In this document: piece after piece, positions 28,784-37,197 of the stretch
Layout of the letters: each line of letters opens with the position of its first letter
Position numbering within the stretch: the first letter of the stretch is position 1
Source: DATDAH01 sp963845425
Lineage (GTDB): Bacteria; Actinomycetota; Acidimicrobiia; Acidimicrobiales; DATDAH01
DNA: 64,000 bases
NCBI GenBank assembly: GCA_963845425.1
Contig: CAWJSC010000012.1
Coordinates: forward strand, 15,837-79,836
Direction: 5' to 3'
Translations under genes and position numbers: made by a program
The notes under the pieces: generated by a model
Databases searched by the model: none
Seen by the model: only the letters and a program-made list of their open reading frames with translations
Told to the model about the DNA's origin: nothing

Positions 28784-28857
28784 CGGGAAGTGGCGCAGCT
28801 TGGCAGCGCGCGTCGTTCGGGACGACGAGGTCGCGGGTTCAAATCCCGCCTTCCCGA
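28784..28857 (+). tRNA. tRNA-Pro (anticodon CGG)
   Basis: 74 nt cloverleaf. Acceptor arms CGGGAAG (28784-28790) and CTTCCCG (28850-28856) with discriminator A; D-arm GCGCAGCTTGGCAGCGC; anticodon stem CGTCG, loop TTCGGGA, stem CGACG; T-arm GCGGGTTCAAATCCCGC. CCA is not encoded. The stop codon of the opposite-strand aldehyde dehydrogenase gene begins 2 nt after it. Confidence 0.95.
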
Positions 28858-28858
28858 C

Positions 28859-30353
28859 TCAGCCGCCGATCCGGATGTTCTTGGGGCGCCAGAACTCGGC
28901 GAGGCCCTCGGGGCCGCCTTCGCGGCCGAAGCCGCTCTGCTTGACCCCGCCGAAGGGCAGGTTCGGGGCGTTGCTCGGGAAGCCGTTCACGGTGACCGTG
29001 CCGACCTCCAGGGCCCGGGCGACCCGGTGGGCCCGGGCGAGGTCCCGGGTGTGCACGTAGGCGGCCAGGCCATAGGGCAGGGCGTTGGCCCGGGCCACGA
29101 CCTCGTCCTCGTCGGTGAAGCTCAGGACGCTGAGCACGGGGCCGAACACCTCGTGCCGGGCCACGTCGAGATCGTCGGTCACCCCCGTGAGGACGGTCGG
29201 GGCCAGGAACCAGCCCCCGCTCAGCTCGTCGCCCAGATCGTCGGCGCCCAGCGCCCAGCGCCCGTCCGCCCGTGCGCAGCGTGGCGCCCCGGGCCACGGC
29301 CTCGGCCACCACGCCGAGAACCCGGTCCCGGGCCGCCTCAGTGGCCAGCGGCCCCATGAGCGTCGCCGGGTCGAGGGGATCGCCGACGACGGCGGCGTCG
29401 ATCTGCACGACCAGGCGCTCCAGGACCTCGTCGGCGACGGCCTCGTGGATGAACAGCCGGGTGGGCAGGGCGCAGCCCTGGCTGCTGAGGAGCACGGCGC
29501 CGAGGAGGCCCGCGTTGGTCGCCGCAACCTCGAGGTCGGCGTCGGGGAACACGATGTTGGCTGACTTGCCCCCCAGCTCGAGGGTGACGGGGGTCAGGGC
29601 CTCGGCCGCCCCGGTCATCACGTCCTGGGCGGCGGCGGCCCCGCCCGTGAAGGTGATCTTGTCCACGCCCGGGTGACGGACCAGCGCCGCTCCCGCGACG
29701 GCGCCGCCGACCACGACGTTGACCACCCCGGGCGGGAACCCCGCCTCGAGGGCCAGCTCGGCGAACCGGAGCGCCCCGAACGGCGCGATCTCCGGGGGTT
29801 TGGCCACGACCGTGTTGCCGGCAGCCAGAGCGGGAGCCGCCTTCTGGCCCATTCCCATCATCGGCCCGTTCCACGGCACGACGGCGGCGACCACCCCGTA
29901 GGGCTCGGGCAGGGCGTAGTCGAGGACGCCCCCGGCCCCCGGGCGTACCCGCCCGTCCAGCTTGTCGACCCAGCCCCCGTAGTACCGGACCCAGCGGGCG
30001 GTGGCCCGTCCGGGGTCGAGGGCCGACACGGGCGTGCCGTTGTCCACCGCGGTCAGCGCGGCCGCGTCCGCCCGCTCGGCGTCGAGCAGGTCGGCCAAGC
30101 GGTCGAGGAGGGCGGCTCGGCGGTGCGGAGCGAGGGCCCGCCAGGCCGGGAGGGCGGCGCGGGCGACGTCCACCGCGTCGTCGACCTCGGTCGGCCCGGC
30201 CAGGCCCAGGTCGGCCACTGCCCGGCCGGTGCCGGGGTCGCGGTGGGTGTGGAGCGGCCCGGAGGCGGCGGGGCGTCGCTCGGCGCCGATGAGGTGACCC
30301 CGGGCGGCCAGGTCCCGGGCCAGTGCGAGGGCGTGCTCCCGGTCGACGGTCAC
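28859..30353 (-). pseudogene. Aldehyde dehydrogenase broken by a 7-bp tandem duplication
   Basis: The first part (30353 to about 29260, GTG start VTVDREHALALARDLA) has VVPWNGPMMGMGQKAAPALAAGN, LELGGKSANIVFPDADL and SSQGCALPTR with the catalytic Cys. The rest (about 29245 to 28859) continues in another frame with ALGADDLGDELSGGWFLAPT, EVFGPVLSV and FGGVKQSGFGREGG. The break coincides with tandem 7-mers GCGCCCA at 29244-29257; removing one unit rejoins the frames as GGRALGADDL. So this is a recent slippage mutation or an assembly error; catalytic residues are otherwise intact. A receiver-domain gene lies 13 nt upstream on the same strand. Confidence 0.85.
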
Positions 30354-30366
30354 TCGAGCGTGGAGG

Positions 30367-30840
30367 TCAGCCCTCCGCGGCCTCGGCGTTCTCCGCCCCG
30401 CGGAGCACGGCCTCGTCCTCGTCGCCGGCCGCCGCGTCCGGCTCGGCCACGGCGGTGCCCTCGTGGTGGGTGCCACCGGCCAGCAGGGCCTCGGCGGCCC
30501 GCCGGATGCGGAAGGCGTCGAGGGGCTTGACCAGCCAACCGTCGGCGTCGGCCCGCCGGGCCAGGAACACGTCCGCGGTGCGGTCCAGCAGCATCAGGAT
30601 CGACCGGGGCTCGAGGCGGCCCGCGCCCTCCTCGGAGCGCAGGGACAGGCAGGTGGCCATGCCGCCCATGTTGCCGATCTGGAGGTCGAGCACGACCAGG
30701 TCGGGGTCGAGCCGCTTCACGGCGGGGACGACCTCCCGGCCGGAACGAACCCGGTGCACGATCGTGGTGTCGTCGCCGAGGGCGGCGTCCACCTCGTCGT
30801 GGAGACGATCGGCATCGGTGGCCAGGAGCACGACGGGCAC
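30367..30840 (-). CDS. Stand-alone receiver-domain protein
   Basis: 157 aa. Response-regulator fold without an output domain: acidic residues DADR near 9-12, phospho-acceptor Asp52 in DLVVLDLQIGNMGG, Thr/Ser region MLLDRT and the conserved Lys in WLVKPLDAFRIRRA. It ends in an acidic Ala/Glu-rich tail of about 40 residues. GTG start 8 nt behind a TACGCT box. It lies upstream of the broken aldehyde dehydrogenase and divergent from a STAS gene, so it may belong to a partner-switching or signalling pair with the latter (inference). Confidence 0.8.
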   Translation of the reverse strand: MPVVLLATDADRLHDEVDAALGDDTTIVHRVRSGREVVPAVKRLDPDLVVLDLQIGNMGGMATCLSLRSEEGAGRLEPRSILMLLDRTADVFLARRADADGWLVKPLDAFRIRRAAEALLAGGTHHEGTAVAEPDAAAGDEDEAVLRGAENAEAAEG

Positions 30841-30854
30841 GGCCGCGGAGCGTA
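30841..30854 (-). promoter_or_regulatory. Leaderless-type promoter of receiver gene
   Basis: On the minus strand TACGCT (30849-30854), 8 nt, then GTG at 30840. Confidence 0.5.
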
Positions 30855-30948
30855 CCGGCGCCGCAGTGGCCGGGTGAAGCCGGGGGTTGGCGGACCGGTG
30901 CCTGTGGCTACGATCGGTCGTTGCCCACGGCCCACCATCGGAGGACCG

Positions 30949-31308
30949 TTGCTCTCCATCACCGTCGAAGCGGGCGACGACTACACGCTGTGCCGCCCGG
31001 AGGGTGAGCTTGACGCGTACACCGTCGGGACCTTCCGCGAGACCCTCGCCGAGCTGACCGACACGCGCCATCTGCTCATCGACCTGTCCGATGTCCCGTT
31101 CATGGACTCGGCGGGACTGGGCGCGCTCATCGGTGGCATCCGCCGGACCCGGGAGGCCGGTGGTGACGTGGCCGTGGCCTGCGGTCGCCCCACCCTCACC
31201 CGTCTGCTGCACACGACGGGCTTCGACCGGATCGTGGCCGTCACCGAGACCGTCGCCGAGGCCGCCACCGCTCTGGCCACCCAGAGCGGCCCGAGCGACT
31301 CGGTCTGA
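30949..31308 (+). CDS. STAS-domain anti-anti-sigma factor-like protein
   Basis: 119 aa. SpoIIAA/RsbV-type: GELDAYTVGTFRETL at the start and DLSDVPFMDSAGLGALIG, whose Ser54 in DSAGLG is the usual phosphorylation site that controls binding to an anti-sigma kinase. TTG start with GGAGG (30940-30944) only 4 nt away; TACGAT at 30909-30914 is the likely -10 box. No cognate kinase or sigma factor is in the window. Confidence 0.85.
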   Translation: MLSITVEAGDDYTLCRPEGELDAYTVGTFRETLAELTDTRHLLIDLSDVPFMDSAGLGALIGGIRRTREAGGDVAVACGRPTLTRLLHTTGFDRIVAVTETVAEAATALATQSGPSDSV

Positions 31309-31351
31309 GGACCTCGGCGGGAACCGCCAGGAGGTTCCGGCGCCACGCGAT

Positions 31352-31435
31352 GCTGCGGAGCGGAGCGCAGCAGCTCTCAGGGACCGTCCGCATCGGCGGA
31401 GCCGGCGGAGCGGAGCGGAGCAATGTAACGAGCGA
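31352..31435. repeat. Purine-rich repeat family 2, copy 1
   Basis: GCTGCGGAGCGGAGC, then AGCAGCTC, a variable spacer, then the run CCGCATCGGCGGAGCCGGCG followed by GAGCGGAGCGGAGCAATGT and AACGAGC. Copy 2 at 53193-53275 is nearly identical outside the spacer. Here it covers the last codons and the 3' flank of an arsA-type gene on the minus strand. Confidence 0.65.
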
Positions 31436-32489
31436 GCTCTTCGAGGCCGGCGAGGTCGTGGACGTCGCTGCGGAGGAAGGGGACGCGGACCACAGTGGCG
31501 TCGCCGACCTTGCCGACGAGGTCGTCGAGGTGGCGTTCCTCCCGACTGGCGATGAGCTGGAAGTCGGCCAGGTTGGCGTAGTGGTCCCCGATGGCGGTTC
31601 CCGCGAGGCTCTCGGCCCGTTCCCGGGCGGCCTCGGCCAGGCTCGGCGCGAACCGGGGATGCATCCGGTTCACGATGAGGGCGCTGATCTCGATGCCCGC
31701 GCCATCGAGGGCGTCGGCGAAGAACACGGCCTCCTCGAGGGTGTCGCGCCGGGGGGAGGCCACCAGGACGAAGCGGGTGACGGTGGCGGTGAGAAGCTCA
31801 TCGACGTGGTGGGCGCGGTTGCGGAAGCCCTCCTCCATGCCCTGGAAGGCCTGGAAGAAGGCGATCGCGTCCTCGATGACCTCCGAGCCGACGACCTTGG
31901 CGACGGTCCGGAGGAAGGCCTGGGCGGCCAAACTGGCCACCTTGAGGATCCCCCGGGTCGGGGTCATGACCACCTTGTAGAGCGGGTGGTCCAGGAAGCG
32001 GGTGAGGGTGCCGGGAGCGTCGAGGAAGTCGAGGGCGTTGCGGGTCGGCGGTGTGTCCACGACGACCAGGTCGAAGTCGGACTCGACGTGGAGCTCGTAG
32101 AGCTTCTCCATCGCCATGAACTCCTGGGTGGCCGACAGCGCCGAGGAGATGTTCGTGTAGAAGCGGTTGTCCAGGATGCGCCCGGCCTGGTCCTCGCTCG
32201 CCGCGTACTTGGTCACCAGGTTGTCGAAGGTGGTCTTGGTGTCGAGCATCAGGGCGTAGAGCTCACCGGGCCAGTCCCCGTCGATGAGGCCGGGCTCGTT
32301 GCTCAGCCCCTCGAGGCCGAGGGCGTCGGCCAGCCGCTTGGCCGGGTCGATGGTCACCACGGCGGTCTTCCGTCCTTGCCGCGCGCCCTCCATCGCGAGC
32401 ACGGCGGCCACGGTGGTCTTGCCGACCCCGCCCGAGCCCGTGCAGATGATGACCTCGGCGCGGCCGACCAGCTCGCGGGGGGTGGTCAC
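31377..32489 (-). CDS. ArsA/Get3-type ATPase, second of pair
   Basis: 370 aa. P-loop TGSGGVGKTT near 17-26, switch regions TIDPAKRLADALGL and VVVDTPPTRNALDFLDAP. The signature lysine of the deviant Walker A motif (normally GKGGVGKT) is Ser here, while the partner encoded upstream keeps it, so the two probably work as a heterodimer in which only one supplies the intermonomer lysine (inference). The GTG start overlaps the partner's stop by 4 nt. The C-terminal residues lie inside repeat family 2. Similar pairs stand beside whiB4 in Mycobacterium. Confidence 0.85.
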   Translation of the reverse strand: MTTPRELVGRAEVIICTGSGGVGKTTVAAVLAMEGARQGRKTAVVTIDPAKRLADALGLEGLSNEPGLIDGDWPGELYALMLDTKTTFDNLVTKYAASEDQAGRILDNRFYTNISSALSATQEFMAMEKLYELHVESDFDLVVVDTPPTRNALDFLDAPGTLTRFLDHPLYKVVMTPTRGILKVASLAAQAFLRTVAKVVGSEVIEDAIAFFQAFQGMEEGFRNRAHHVDELLTATVTRFVLVASPRRDTLEEAVFFADALDGAGIEISALIVNRMHPRFAPSLAEAARERAESLAGTAIGDHYANLADFQLIASREERHLDDLVGKVGDATVVRVPFLRSDVHDLAGLEELARYIAPLRSAGSADADGP

Positions 32490-33451
32490 GCCTCCACCAC
32501 CGCCTCGAGCTGCTCGACCAGGCAGTCGGCCAGCAGGTCCAGTTCGGTGGGGCCCAGTTCGGCGCCGAAGAGGAAGGGCAAGCGCAATTGGGGCAGGGGG
32601 AGCTGCTCGGCGAGCCGGGCCACCTGCTCGGTCTGGAGCTGGACCCGGTGGCGGCGGAAGTCGGCCGCCGCGGCCAGGGCATCGGCCTCACCCTCCCGGA
32701 GGCTGACCCCCGCCTCGGCGGCGGCGGTCACCGGGTCCACCGCCAGGCCGGGCCGGTCCGGGTACAGCCCGTTGACCACCACCGGGCCGAGGGCCACCCC
32801 GACCTGGTCCTCGAGGTTGTAGGCCGTCTCGATCAGCTCGTTGACCGGGGTCTCCTCGGGCAGGGTGACCAGCACCACCTGGCACCGTTCGGTGTCGGTG
32901 AGCATCTCCATGACCTCGGCGGCCTGGTTGTGGATCGGCCCCACCCGCACGGCGTCGAGCAGGCTGCGGGCGGCCCGCAGGAAGGTGATGGCGTGGCCCG
33001 CCGCCGGCGCGTCGAGGATGATCAGGGCGCCGTCGACCTCCCGCTCGAGCTGCTTGACCTTGCCCAGCACGAGGATGTCCTTGATGCCGGGGGCTGCTGT
33101 GGCCAGGGTGTCGACGGCGCCCGAGGAGACCAGGCGCTTGGCCACGCGGCTGAGGCCGTGGCTCTCGAGGTACTCGAGCATCGCCTCGTCGGGCGTGAGG
33201 GTGCGGGCCCGGATGTCGGCGGCTCCGGGCGGGTCGCCGGCCTCGACGAGGGTCGCCTCCTCGTAGCCGAGGTCCTCGACGCCGAACATGTTGGCCAGGC
33301 CCGACTTGCCCTCGACTTCCACGATCACGGCGCGACAGCCCTGTCGGGAGGCGGCGCGCGCGAGGGCGGCGGTTACCGTCGTCTTGCCCACGCCGCCCTT
33401 GCCCGCAACGATGATGACGCGGGAAGCGGCGAAGAACGTCGCTGGATCCAA
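32486..33451 (-). CDS. ArsA/Get3-type ATPase, first of pair
   Basis: 321 aa from TTG 33451. P-loop VAGKGGVGKTT (residues 15-25) with the signature lysine; VEVEGKSGLANMFG; IILDAPAAGHAITFL as switch II. It lacks obvious arsenite-binding cysteines, so an arsenical pump role is unlikely; Get3-like chaperone or targeting activity is possible. The TTG is chosen because GGGAGGA lies a few nt upstream; TAGCCT at 33486-33491 on the minus strand is a plausible -10 box. Divergent from an NfeD-like gene 40 nt away. Confidence 0.82.
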   Translation of the reverse strand: MDPATFFAASRVIIVAGKGGVGKTTVTAALARAASRQGCRAVIVEVEGKSGLANMFGVEDLGYEEATLVEAGDPPGAADIRARTLTPDEAMLEYLESHGLSRVAKRLVSSGAVDTLATAAPGIKDILVLGKVKQLEREVDGALIILDAPAAGHAITFLRAARSLLDAVRVGPIHNQAAEVMEMLTDTERCQVVLVTLPEETPVNELIETAYNLEDQVGVALGPVVVNGLYPDRPGLAVDPVTAAAEAGVSLREGEADALAAAADFRRHRVQLQTEQVARLAEQLPLPQLRLPFLFGAELGPTELDLLADCLVEQLEAVVEA

Positions 33452-33491
33452 ACCCCAGTCCTCCCGGAGGCTCGCGTTGCGCAGGCTAGCG

Positions 33492-34811
33492 ATGACGGTT
33501 CTCGGCGCTGTGTTGCTGCTCGGGGCCTTCGCCATGAACGGTCTGGCGAGCAGCGGGGCGGCGCCGCGGAGCGGGGCAGCATCGACGATGATCTCGGTCG
33601 CCGGCGCCGGCGATGCTGGGCACAGCGAAGCCTCGCGAGTTGTCACCGACGCCGGCCAGGTCGACGTGCTGGAGACGGCCGGCTACCTGGATCCCGTGCT
33701 GGTCGACTTCATCTCCTCCTCCCTCGCCGAGGCCGAGGCCGAGGACGCCGTCGCGGTGGTGCTCCAGCTGAACAGCCCGGGGTCGGTGGTGAGCGACGAG
33801 GAGCTCACGGCACTGGCCACCCAGATCGCCGAGGCCACCGTGCCGGTCGCGGTCTGGATCGGCCCGAGCGGCTCGCGGGCCTATGGCGGGGCCGCAGAGA
33901 TCGCCGCTGTGGCCGACGAGATCGGGATGGCACCCGGGACCGACCTGGGCGACGTCGGTGATCCCCGTCTGCCCGAGCCGCCGTTCGACGAGGCCTTCGA
34001 CGGCGAACTGGCCGACCGTTCGGTGGACGACGAGGTGGCGGTGGACGAGGGCCTCGCCGACCGCCTGGCTCCGACCGTCGGCCTCTTCGTCAACGACCTC
34101 GAGGGCTTCGAGACCGAGGTCGCCGACGGCGGTGACGTCGAGCCGGTGACCAAGACCCGCTTCCGCCAGTTGCCCCTCGGCTCGCAGCTGTTCCACACGG
34201 CCGCCAGCCCCGCGGTCGCCTACCTGTTCTTCGTGCTGGGTCTGGGCCTGATCATCTTCGAGCTGTACACCGCTGGGGTCGGTGTGGCGGGGGTTCTGGC
34301 CGCCGGCCTGTTCGTGTTCGGGTGCTACGGCCTGGCGGTGCTGCCCGCCCGGGGATGGGCGGTCGGACTCCTCGTCCTGGCCATGGGCGCGTTCTGCGTC
34401 GACATCCAGACCGGCGTGCCGCGCTTCTGGACGGGGGTGGGCTTCGTCGGCTTCGCCGTCGGCACCTTCTACCTCTACGACGGCCCGACCCTGTCCTGGA
34501 TCACCCTTGTCGGCGTCTTCGTCTCGTTGGCGTTCGCCGTCCTCTCGGGCATGCCGACGATGGTGCGGACCCGCTTCTCGACGCCCACGATCGGCCGTGA
34601 ATGGATGATCGGCGAGGCGGGCGAGGCGGTGACCGCCGTCGCCCCGGATGGCACCGTGCGGGTCCAGGACGCCCTCTGGCGGGCCCGCACCAACCGGGCG
34701 ACGCCGTTGGCCGCGGGTGAGCCCGTCGTGGTCGCGGGCCTCGACGGCCTCGTACTGGAGGTGGAGTCGGCCGACCCCGAGCGGCGGCCGAAGGAACACC
34801 GCCGCGACTAG
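33492..34811 (+). CDS. NfeD-like membrane protein with degenerate ClpP-class domain
   Basis: 439 aa. Signal-like hydrophobic start (MTVLGAVLLLGAFAMNG), then a ClpP/1510-N-like domain (about 40-190: VVLQLNSPGSVVSDEEL; VPVAVWIGPSGSRAYGGAAEIA), several membrane helices (about 235-365) and a C-terminal beta-barrel NfeD domain (WMIGEAGEAVTAVAPDGTVRV). In active relatives the segment after the P.G.RA stretch reads ASAG with the nucleophile Ser; here it is YGGA, so the protease is probably inactive. NfeD proteins work with stomatins in membrane quality control; no stomatin gene is adjacent. Start at 33492 is uncertain (33534 is an alternative). Confidence 0.8.
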   Translation: MTVLGAVLLLGAFAMNGLASSGAAPRSGAASTMISVAGAGDAGHSEASRVVTDAGQVDVLETAGYLDPVLVDFISSSLAEAEAEDAVAVVLQLNSPGSVVSDEELTALATQIAEATVPVAVWIGPSGSRAYGGAAEIAAVADEIGMAPGTDLGDVGDPRLPEPPFDEAFDGELADRSVDDEVAVDEGLADRLAPTVGLFVNDLEGFETEVADGGDVEPVTKTRFRQLPLGSQLFHTAASPAVAYLFFVLGLGLIIFELYTAGVGVAGVLAAGLFVFGCYGLAVLPARGWAVGLLVLAMGAFCVDIQTGVPRFWTGVGFVGFAVGTFYLYDGPTLSWITLVGVFVSLAFAVLSGMPTMVRTRFSTPTIGREWMIGEAGEAVTAVAPDGTVRVQDALWRARTNRATPLAAGEPVVVAGLDGLVLEVESADPERRPKEHRRD

Positions 34812-34842
34812 GGCTCGGAGGCGGGTGAGCCGCCGGTCGTCG

Positions 34843-34862
34843 TACTGAACCGTGGTTCAGTA
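34843..34862. promoter_or_regulatory. 20-bp palindrome upstream of whiB
   Basis: TACTGAACC GT GGTTCAGTA, perfect 9-bp arms, 31 nt behind the NfeD-like stop and about 50 nt before the whiB -10 box. Could be a terminator stem or an operator for whiB control. Confidence 0.5.
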
Positions 34863-34910
34863 ATCGGCGGAAATCCGGCCCGACCCCTTTACGGCCAAAA
34901 TCGGCGGGTC

Positions 34911-34916
34911 TACGGT
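34911..34916 (+). promoter_or_regulatory. -10 box of whiB
   Basis: TACGGT; the transcript would carry GGAAGGGGG (34926-34934) before GTG 34942. Confidence 0.5.
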
Positions 34917-34941
34917 CGCGTTCCCTGGAAGGGGGTCCAGC

Positions 34942-35196
34942 GTGACAGCACATGTCGCAGACATGGAGTGGCAGATGAAGGCGGCATGCCGGGGTCCACA
35001 GGCCGCGGTGTTCTTCCCGCCACCCCAGTTCGAACGCAAGGACGAGAAGCAGGAGCGGGAGCGACGGGCGAAGGAGATCTGCTCGTCCTGTCCGGTCAAG
35101 CAGCCCTGCCTGCAGTACGCCCTCGGGATCCGTGAGCCCCACGGCATCTGGGGTGGCCGCAACGAGGCGGAGCGCAAGGAGCTGCTGATCCGCTGA
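34942..35196 (+). CDS. WhiB-family Fe-S transcriptional regulator
   Basis: 84 aa, found only in Actinobacteria and their phages. Four cluster-binding cysteines at 16, 47, 50 and 56 (C..., then CSSC and PC), the turn GIWGG at 68-72 and a basic C-terminal tail (ERKELLIR). GTG start with a Shine-Dalgarno sequence. It binds a [4Fe-4S] cluster and acts with sigma factor or DNA to sense redox or NO. Its position near the ArsA pair recalls the whiB4 neighbourhood of mycobacteria, but subfamily cannot be fixed from this alone. Confidence 0.95.
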   Translation: MTAHVADMEWQMKAACRGPQAAVFFPPPQFERKDEKQERERRAKEICSSCPVKQPCLQYALGIREPHGIWGGRNEAERKELLIR

Positions 35197-35205
35197 CCCC
35201 ATCAC

Positions 35206-35477
35206 CGTCGGGCTGGGGGAACGACGGCAGAGATGGGGGCCGGGTCCTCCCGACTCGGCCGGGTGGTGCCTGCTCGTCCCTTTCGCCACGCACCGTGACC
35301 GGATGGCCGGCCGACACACCCCGTCACCGTTCTGGCTCCTGATCTTCCGCCCATGGCCGGAGCATCGGGAGCCAGTTGGCCGGGTGGCCACGGGTAGTGG
35401 GATTCGGAGGCGGGACGGGCAGAGGTGTCCCCGACGACCGGCGGCCCGACCCCACGCCCCCGTTCCTGCCTCGGTTC
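35206..35477. repeat. Dispersed palindromic intergenic element, copy C (full)
   Basis: Left terminal repeat 35206-35240 (CGTCGGGCTGGGGGAACGAC then GGCAGAGATGGGGGC), central hairpin 35332-35375 (arms start CTGGCTCCTGAT and end ATCGGGAGCCAG), then GTGGGATTCGG, CCCCGACGACC and a right terminal repeat CCCCACGCCCCCGTTCCTGC (35450-35469) reaching the selB stop codon. Compared with copy B the stem changes GC to TA-type pairs on both arms (CTGGCGCC/GGCGCCAG to CTGGCTCC/GGAGCCAG). Convergent junction whiB/selB. Confidence 0.75.
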
Positions 35478-37191
35478 AGACCTCCGGCAGCCTCGGGCCG
35501 GCGATGCGGAGGTCGTCACGGCGGCGGGTGACGCCCCGGGCGTCGAGCAGGGTGGCCAGGGGGACGGCGTACTTCCGACTTGTGCCCAGCGCCTCCCGCA
35601 GATCGCTCATCGTGAACCCGTCGGGCTGAGCCGTCAGCAGTCCGGCGGCGACCACAGCGGCCTCGTCGATCGCCGATGCCGCGAACCAGATCCCGTCCGC
35701 CTGCACGACAAGGCCGCGACGGGCCAACTCGCGGAGCTCGGTCGGGTCGACCCCATCCGGCGGCGGTGGGGCGAACGGGGCGGCGGCCAGTGCGGCCACG
35801 AACGGGTGGTCGGCCAACGGGTCGACGGCGTCGGCGGCCCGCGCCCGGCCGCCCTCGACCACCGTGTCGGTCAGCGTGTCGATCACCGCCCGTTCCCGGT
35901 CGTCGAGGCGAGCCACGTCGAGGCCCAGCTCACCCGCGGCCCCGATGCGCTCCGCCAGCGCAGCCCGAGCGTTCTCCAAGGCGTCGGGGTCCACGACCCA
36001 GGTCCCGATATCGGCCGGTCGCCGCTCACCGGTCAGGCGCTCCAGTTCGTCCACCTCCACCCAGCACCGCTCGGCCACGATCCGGTCCACCGAGCGATCC
36101 GGGCGGGCCCGGGTCGCGGGTAGGACCGGATCGACGTCCAGGATCTCGCCGCCCCCCACGGTCTCGCCCCGGCCGGACTCCCGCAGGACGAAGCGATCAC
36201 CGGGCACCAGTGGCAGGGCGGTGGCGAGGTGCAGGCGCACGAGCCCCGCCGCCCCGGGCTCGATGCCATCGGCGCCCAGGACACGAAGGCGGACCGCCTC
36301 CTCGGCGGTGCCCAGGTGGGCCATGTAGGCCCCCCGTCGGGTGACCCGATGGCCGAGGCCGGCGAGGACCTGCAGGGTGGCGTCGACGACGTTGGTCTCG
36401 TGCCACTGGTCGGCCCGGACCACGACCTGGCCCCGGCCGACGGCGTCGTGCTCGACCCCGACGAGGTTCAGCGCCGTCCGGCTGCCCGGTGGCACCCGGC
36501 CGACGGCCGCGTGGTGGGCCTGGATGCCCCGCACCCGGATGGTCGGGCCGCCGGGGCGCACGGCGAGCTGGTCGTCGACGGCCACCGCCCCGCCGAGCAG
36601 GGTCCCGGTCACGATGGTGCCCGCCCCCCGGGCGGCGAAGGCCCGGTCGACCCAGAGCCGGGGTCGGTCGGTGTCGGCGACGGCGGGGGCCGCCCGCAGC
36701 GTCCGGCCCAGCGCCGCCCGCAGCTCATCGAGGCCCTGGCGCCGCGGCGCGGCGACGTCCACCACCTCGGCGTCGGCCAGGAAGGACCCGGTCAGGCGGT
36801 CGGCCAACTCCAGTCGGGCCAGGGCGACCAGATCCGAGTCGGCCCGGTCGACTTTGGTCAGGGCTACCACGCCGTGAGCCACCCCGACCAGCTCCAGGAT
36901 GCGCAAGTGCTCCTCGGACTGGGGCTTCCAACCCTCGAGGGCGTCGACGACGAAGAGGCAGGCCACCACGCCACCGACGCCGGCCAGCATGTTGGCCAGG
37001 AAGCGCACGTGGCCGGGCACGTCCACGAACGACACGACGAGGTCGCCGATCTCGGTGTGGGCGAACCCCAGGTCGATGGTCAGGCCCCGCGCCTTCTCCT
37101 CGGCCCACCGGTCCGGGTCCGTGCCGGTGAGCGCCTCGACCAGGGTGGACTTGCCATGGTCGACGTGACCGGCGGTGGCGACGACGTACAG
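35476..37191 (-). CDS. selB: Selenocysteine-specific elongation factor SelB
   Basis: 571 aa if started at CTG 37191. G-domain: ATAGHVDHGKST (G1), DVPGH (G3), TKVDRAD (G4). EF-Tu-like domains II-III follow (FAARGAGTIVTGTLLGG; RVRGIQAHHAAVG; PGDRFVLRES), then the C-terminal winged-helix part that binds SECIS RNA (to 519 aa beyond the G3 region, ending LREALGTSRKYAVPLATLLDARGVTRR). No ATG, GTG or TTG lies between the in-frame selA stop (37198-37200) and the P-loop; the CTG gives the N-terminus YVVATAGHVDHGKS at the right length and follows GGGGGGTGAG, which resembles a Shine-Dalgarno. See findings. Confidence 0.88.
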   Translation of the reverse strand: MYVVATAGHVDHGKSTLVEALTGTDPDRWAEEKARGLTIDLGFAHTEIGDLVVSFVDVPGHVRFLANMLAGVGGVVACLFVVDALEGWKPQSEEHLRILELVGVAHGVVALTKVDRADSDLVALARLELADRLTGSFLADAEVVDVAAPRRQGLDELRAALGRTLRAAPAVADTDRPRLWVDRAFAARGAGTIVTGTLLGGAVAVDDQLAVRPGGPTIRVRGIQAHHAAVGRVPPGSRTALNLVGVEHDAVGRGQVVVRADQWHETNVVDATLQVLAGLGHRVTRRGAYMAHLGTAEEAVRLRVLGADGIEPGAAGLVRLHLATALPLVPGDRFVLRESGRGETVGGGEILDVDPVLPATRARPDRSVDRIVAERCWVEVDELERLTGERRPADIGTWVVDPDALENARAALAERIGAAGELGLDVARLDDRERAVIDTLTDTVVEGGRARAADAVDPLADHPFVAALAAAPFAPPPPDGVDPTELRELARRGLVVQADGIWFAASAIDEAAVVAAGLLTAQPDGFTMSDLREALGTSRKYAVPLATLLDARGVTRRRDDLRIAGPRLPEV

Positions 37192-37197
37192 GCCCGC

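Noticed and set aside
35197..35475. tRNA-Sec (selC) next to selB
   Set aside because: No 90-100 nt cloverleaf with a UCA anticodon could be found by eye; the gap is the palindromic element copy C.
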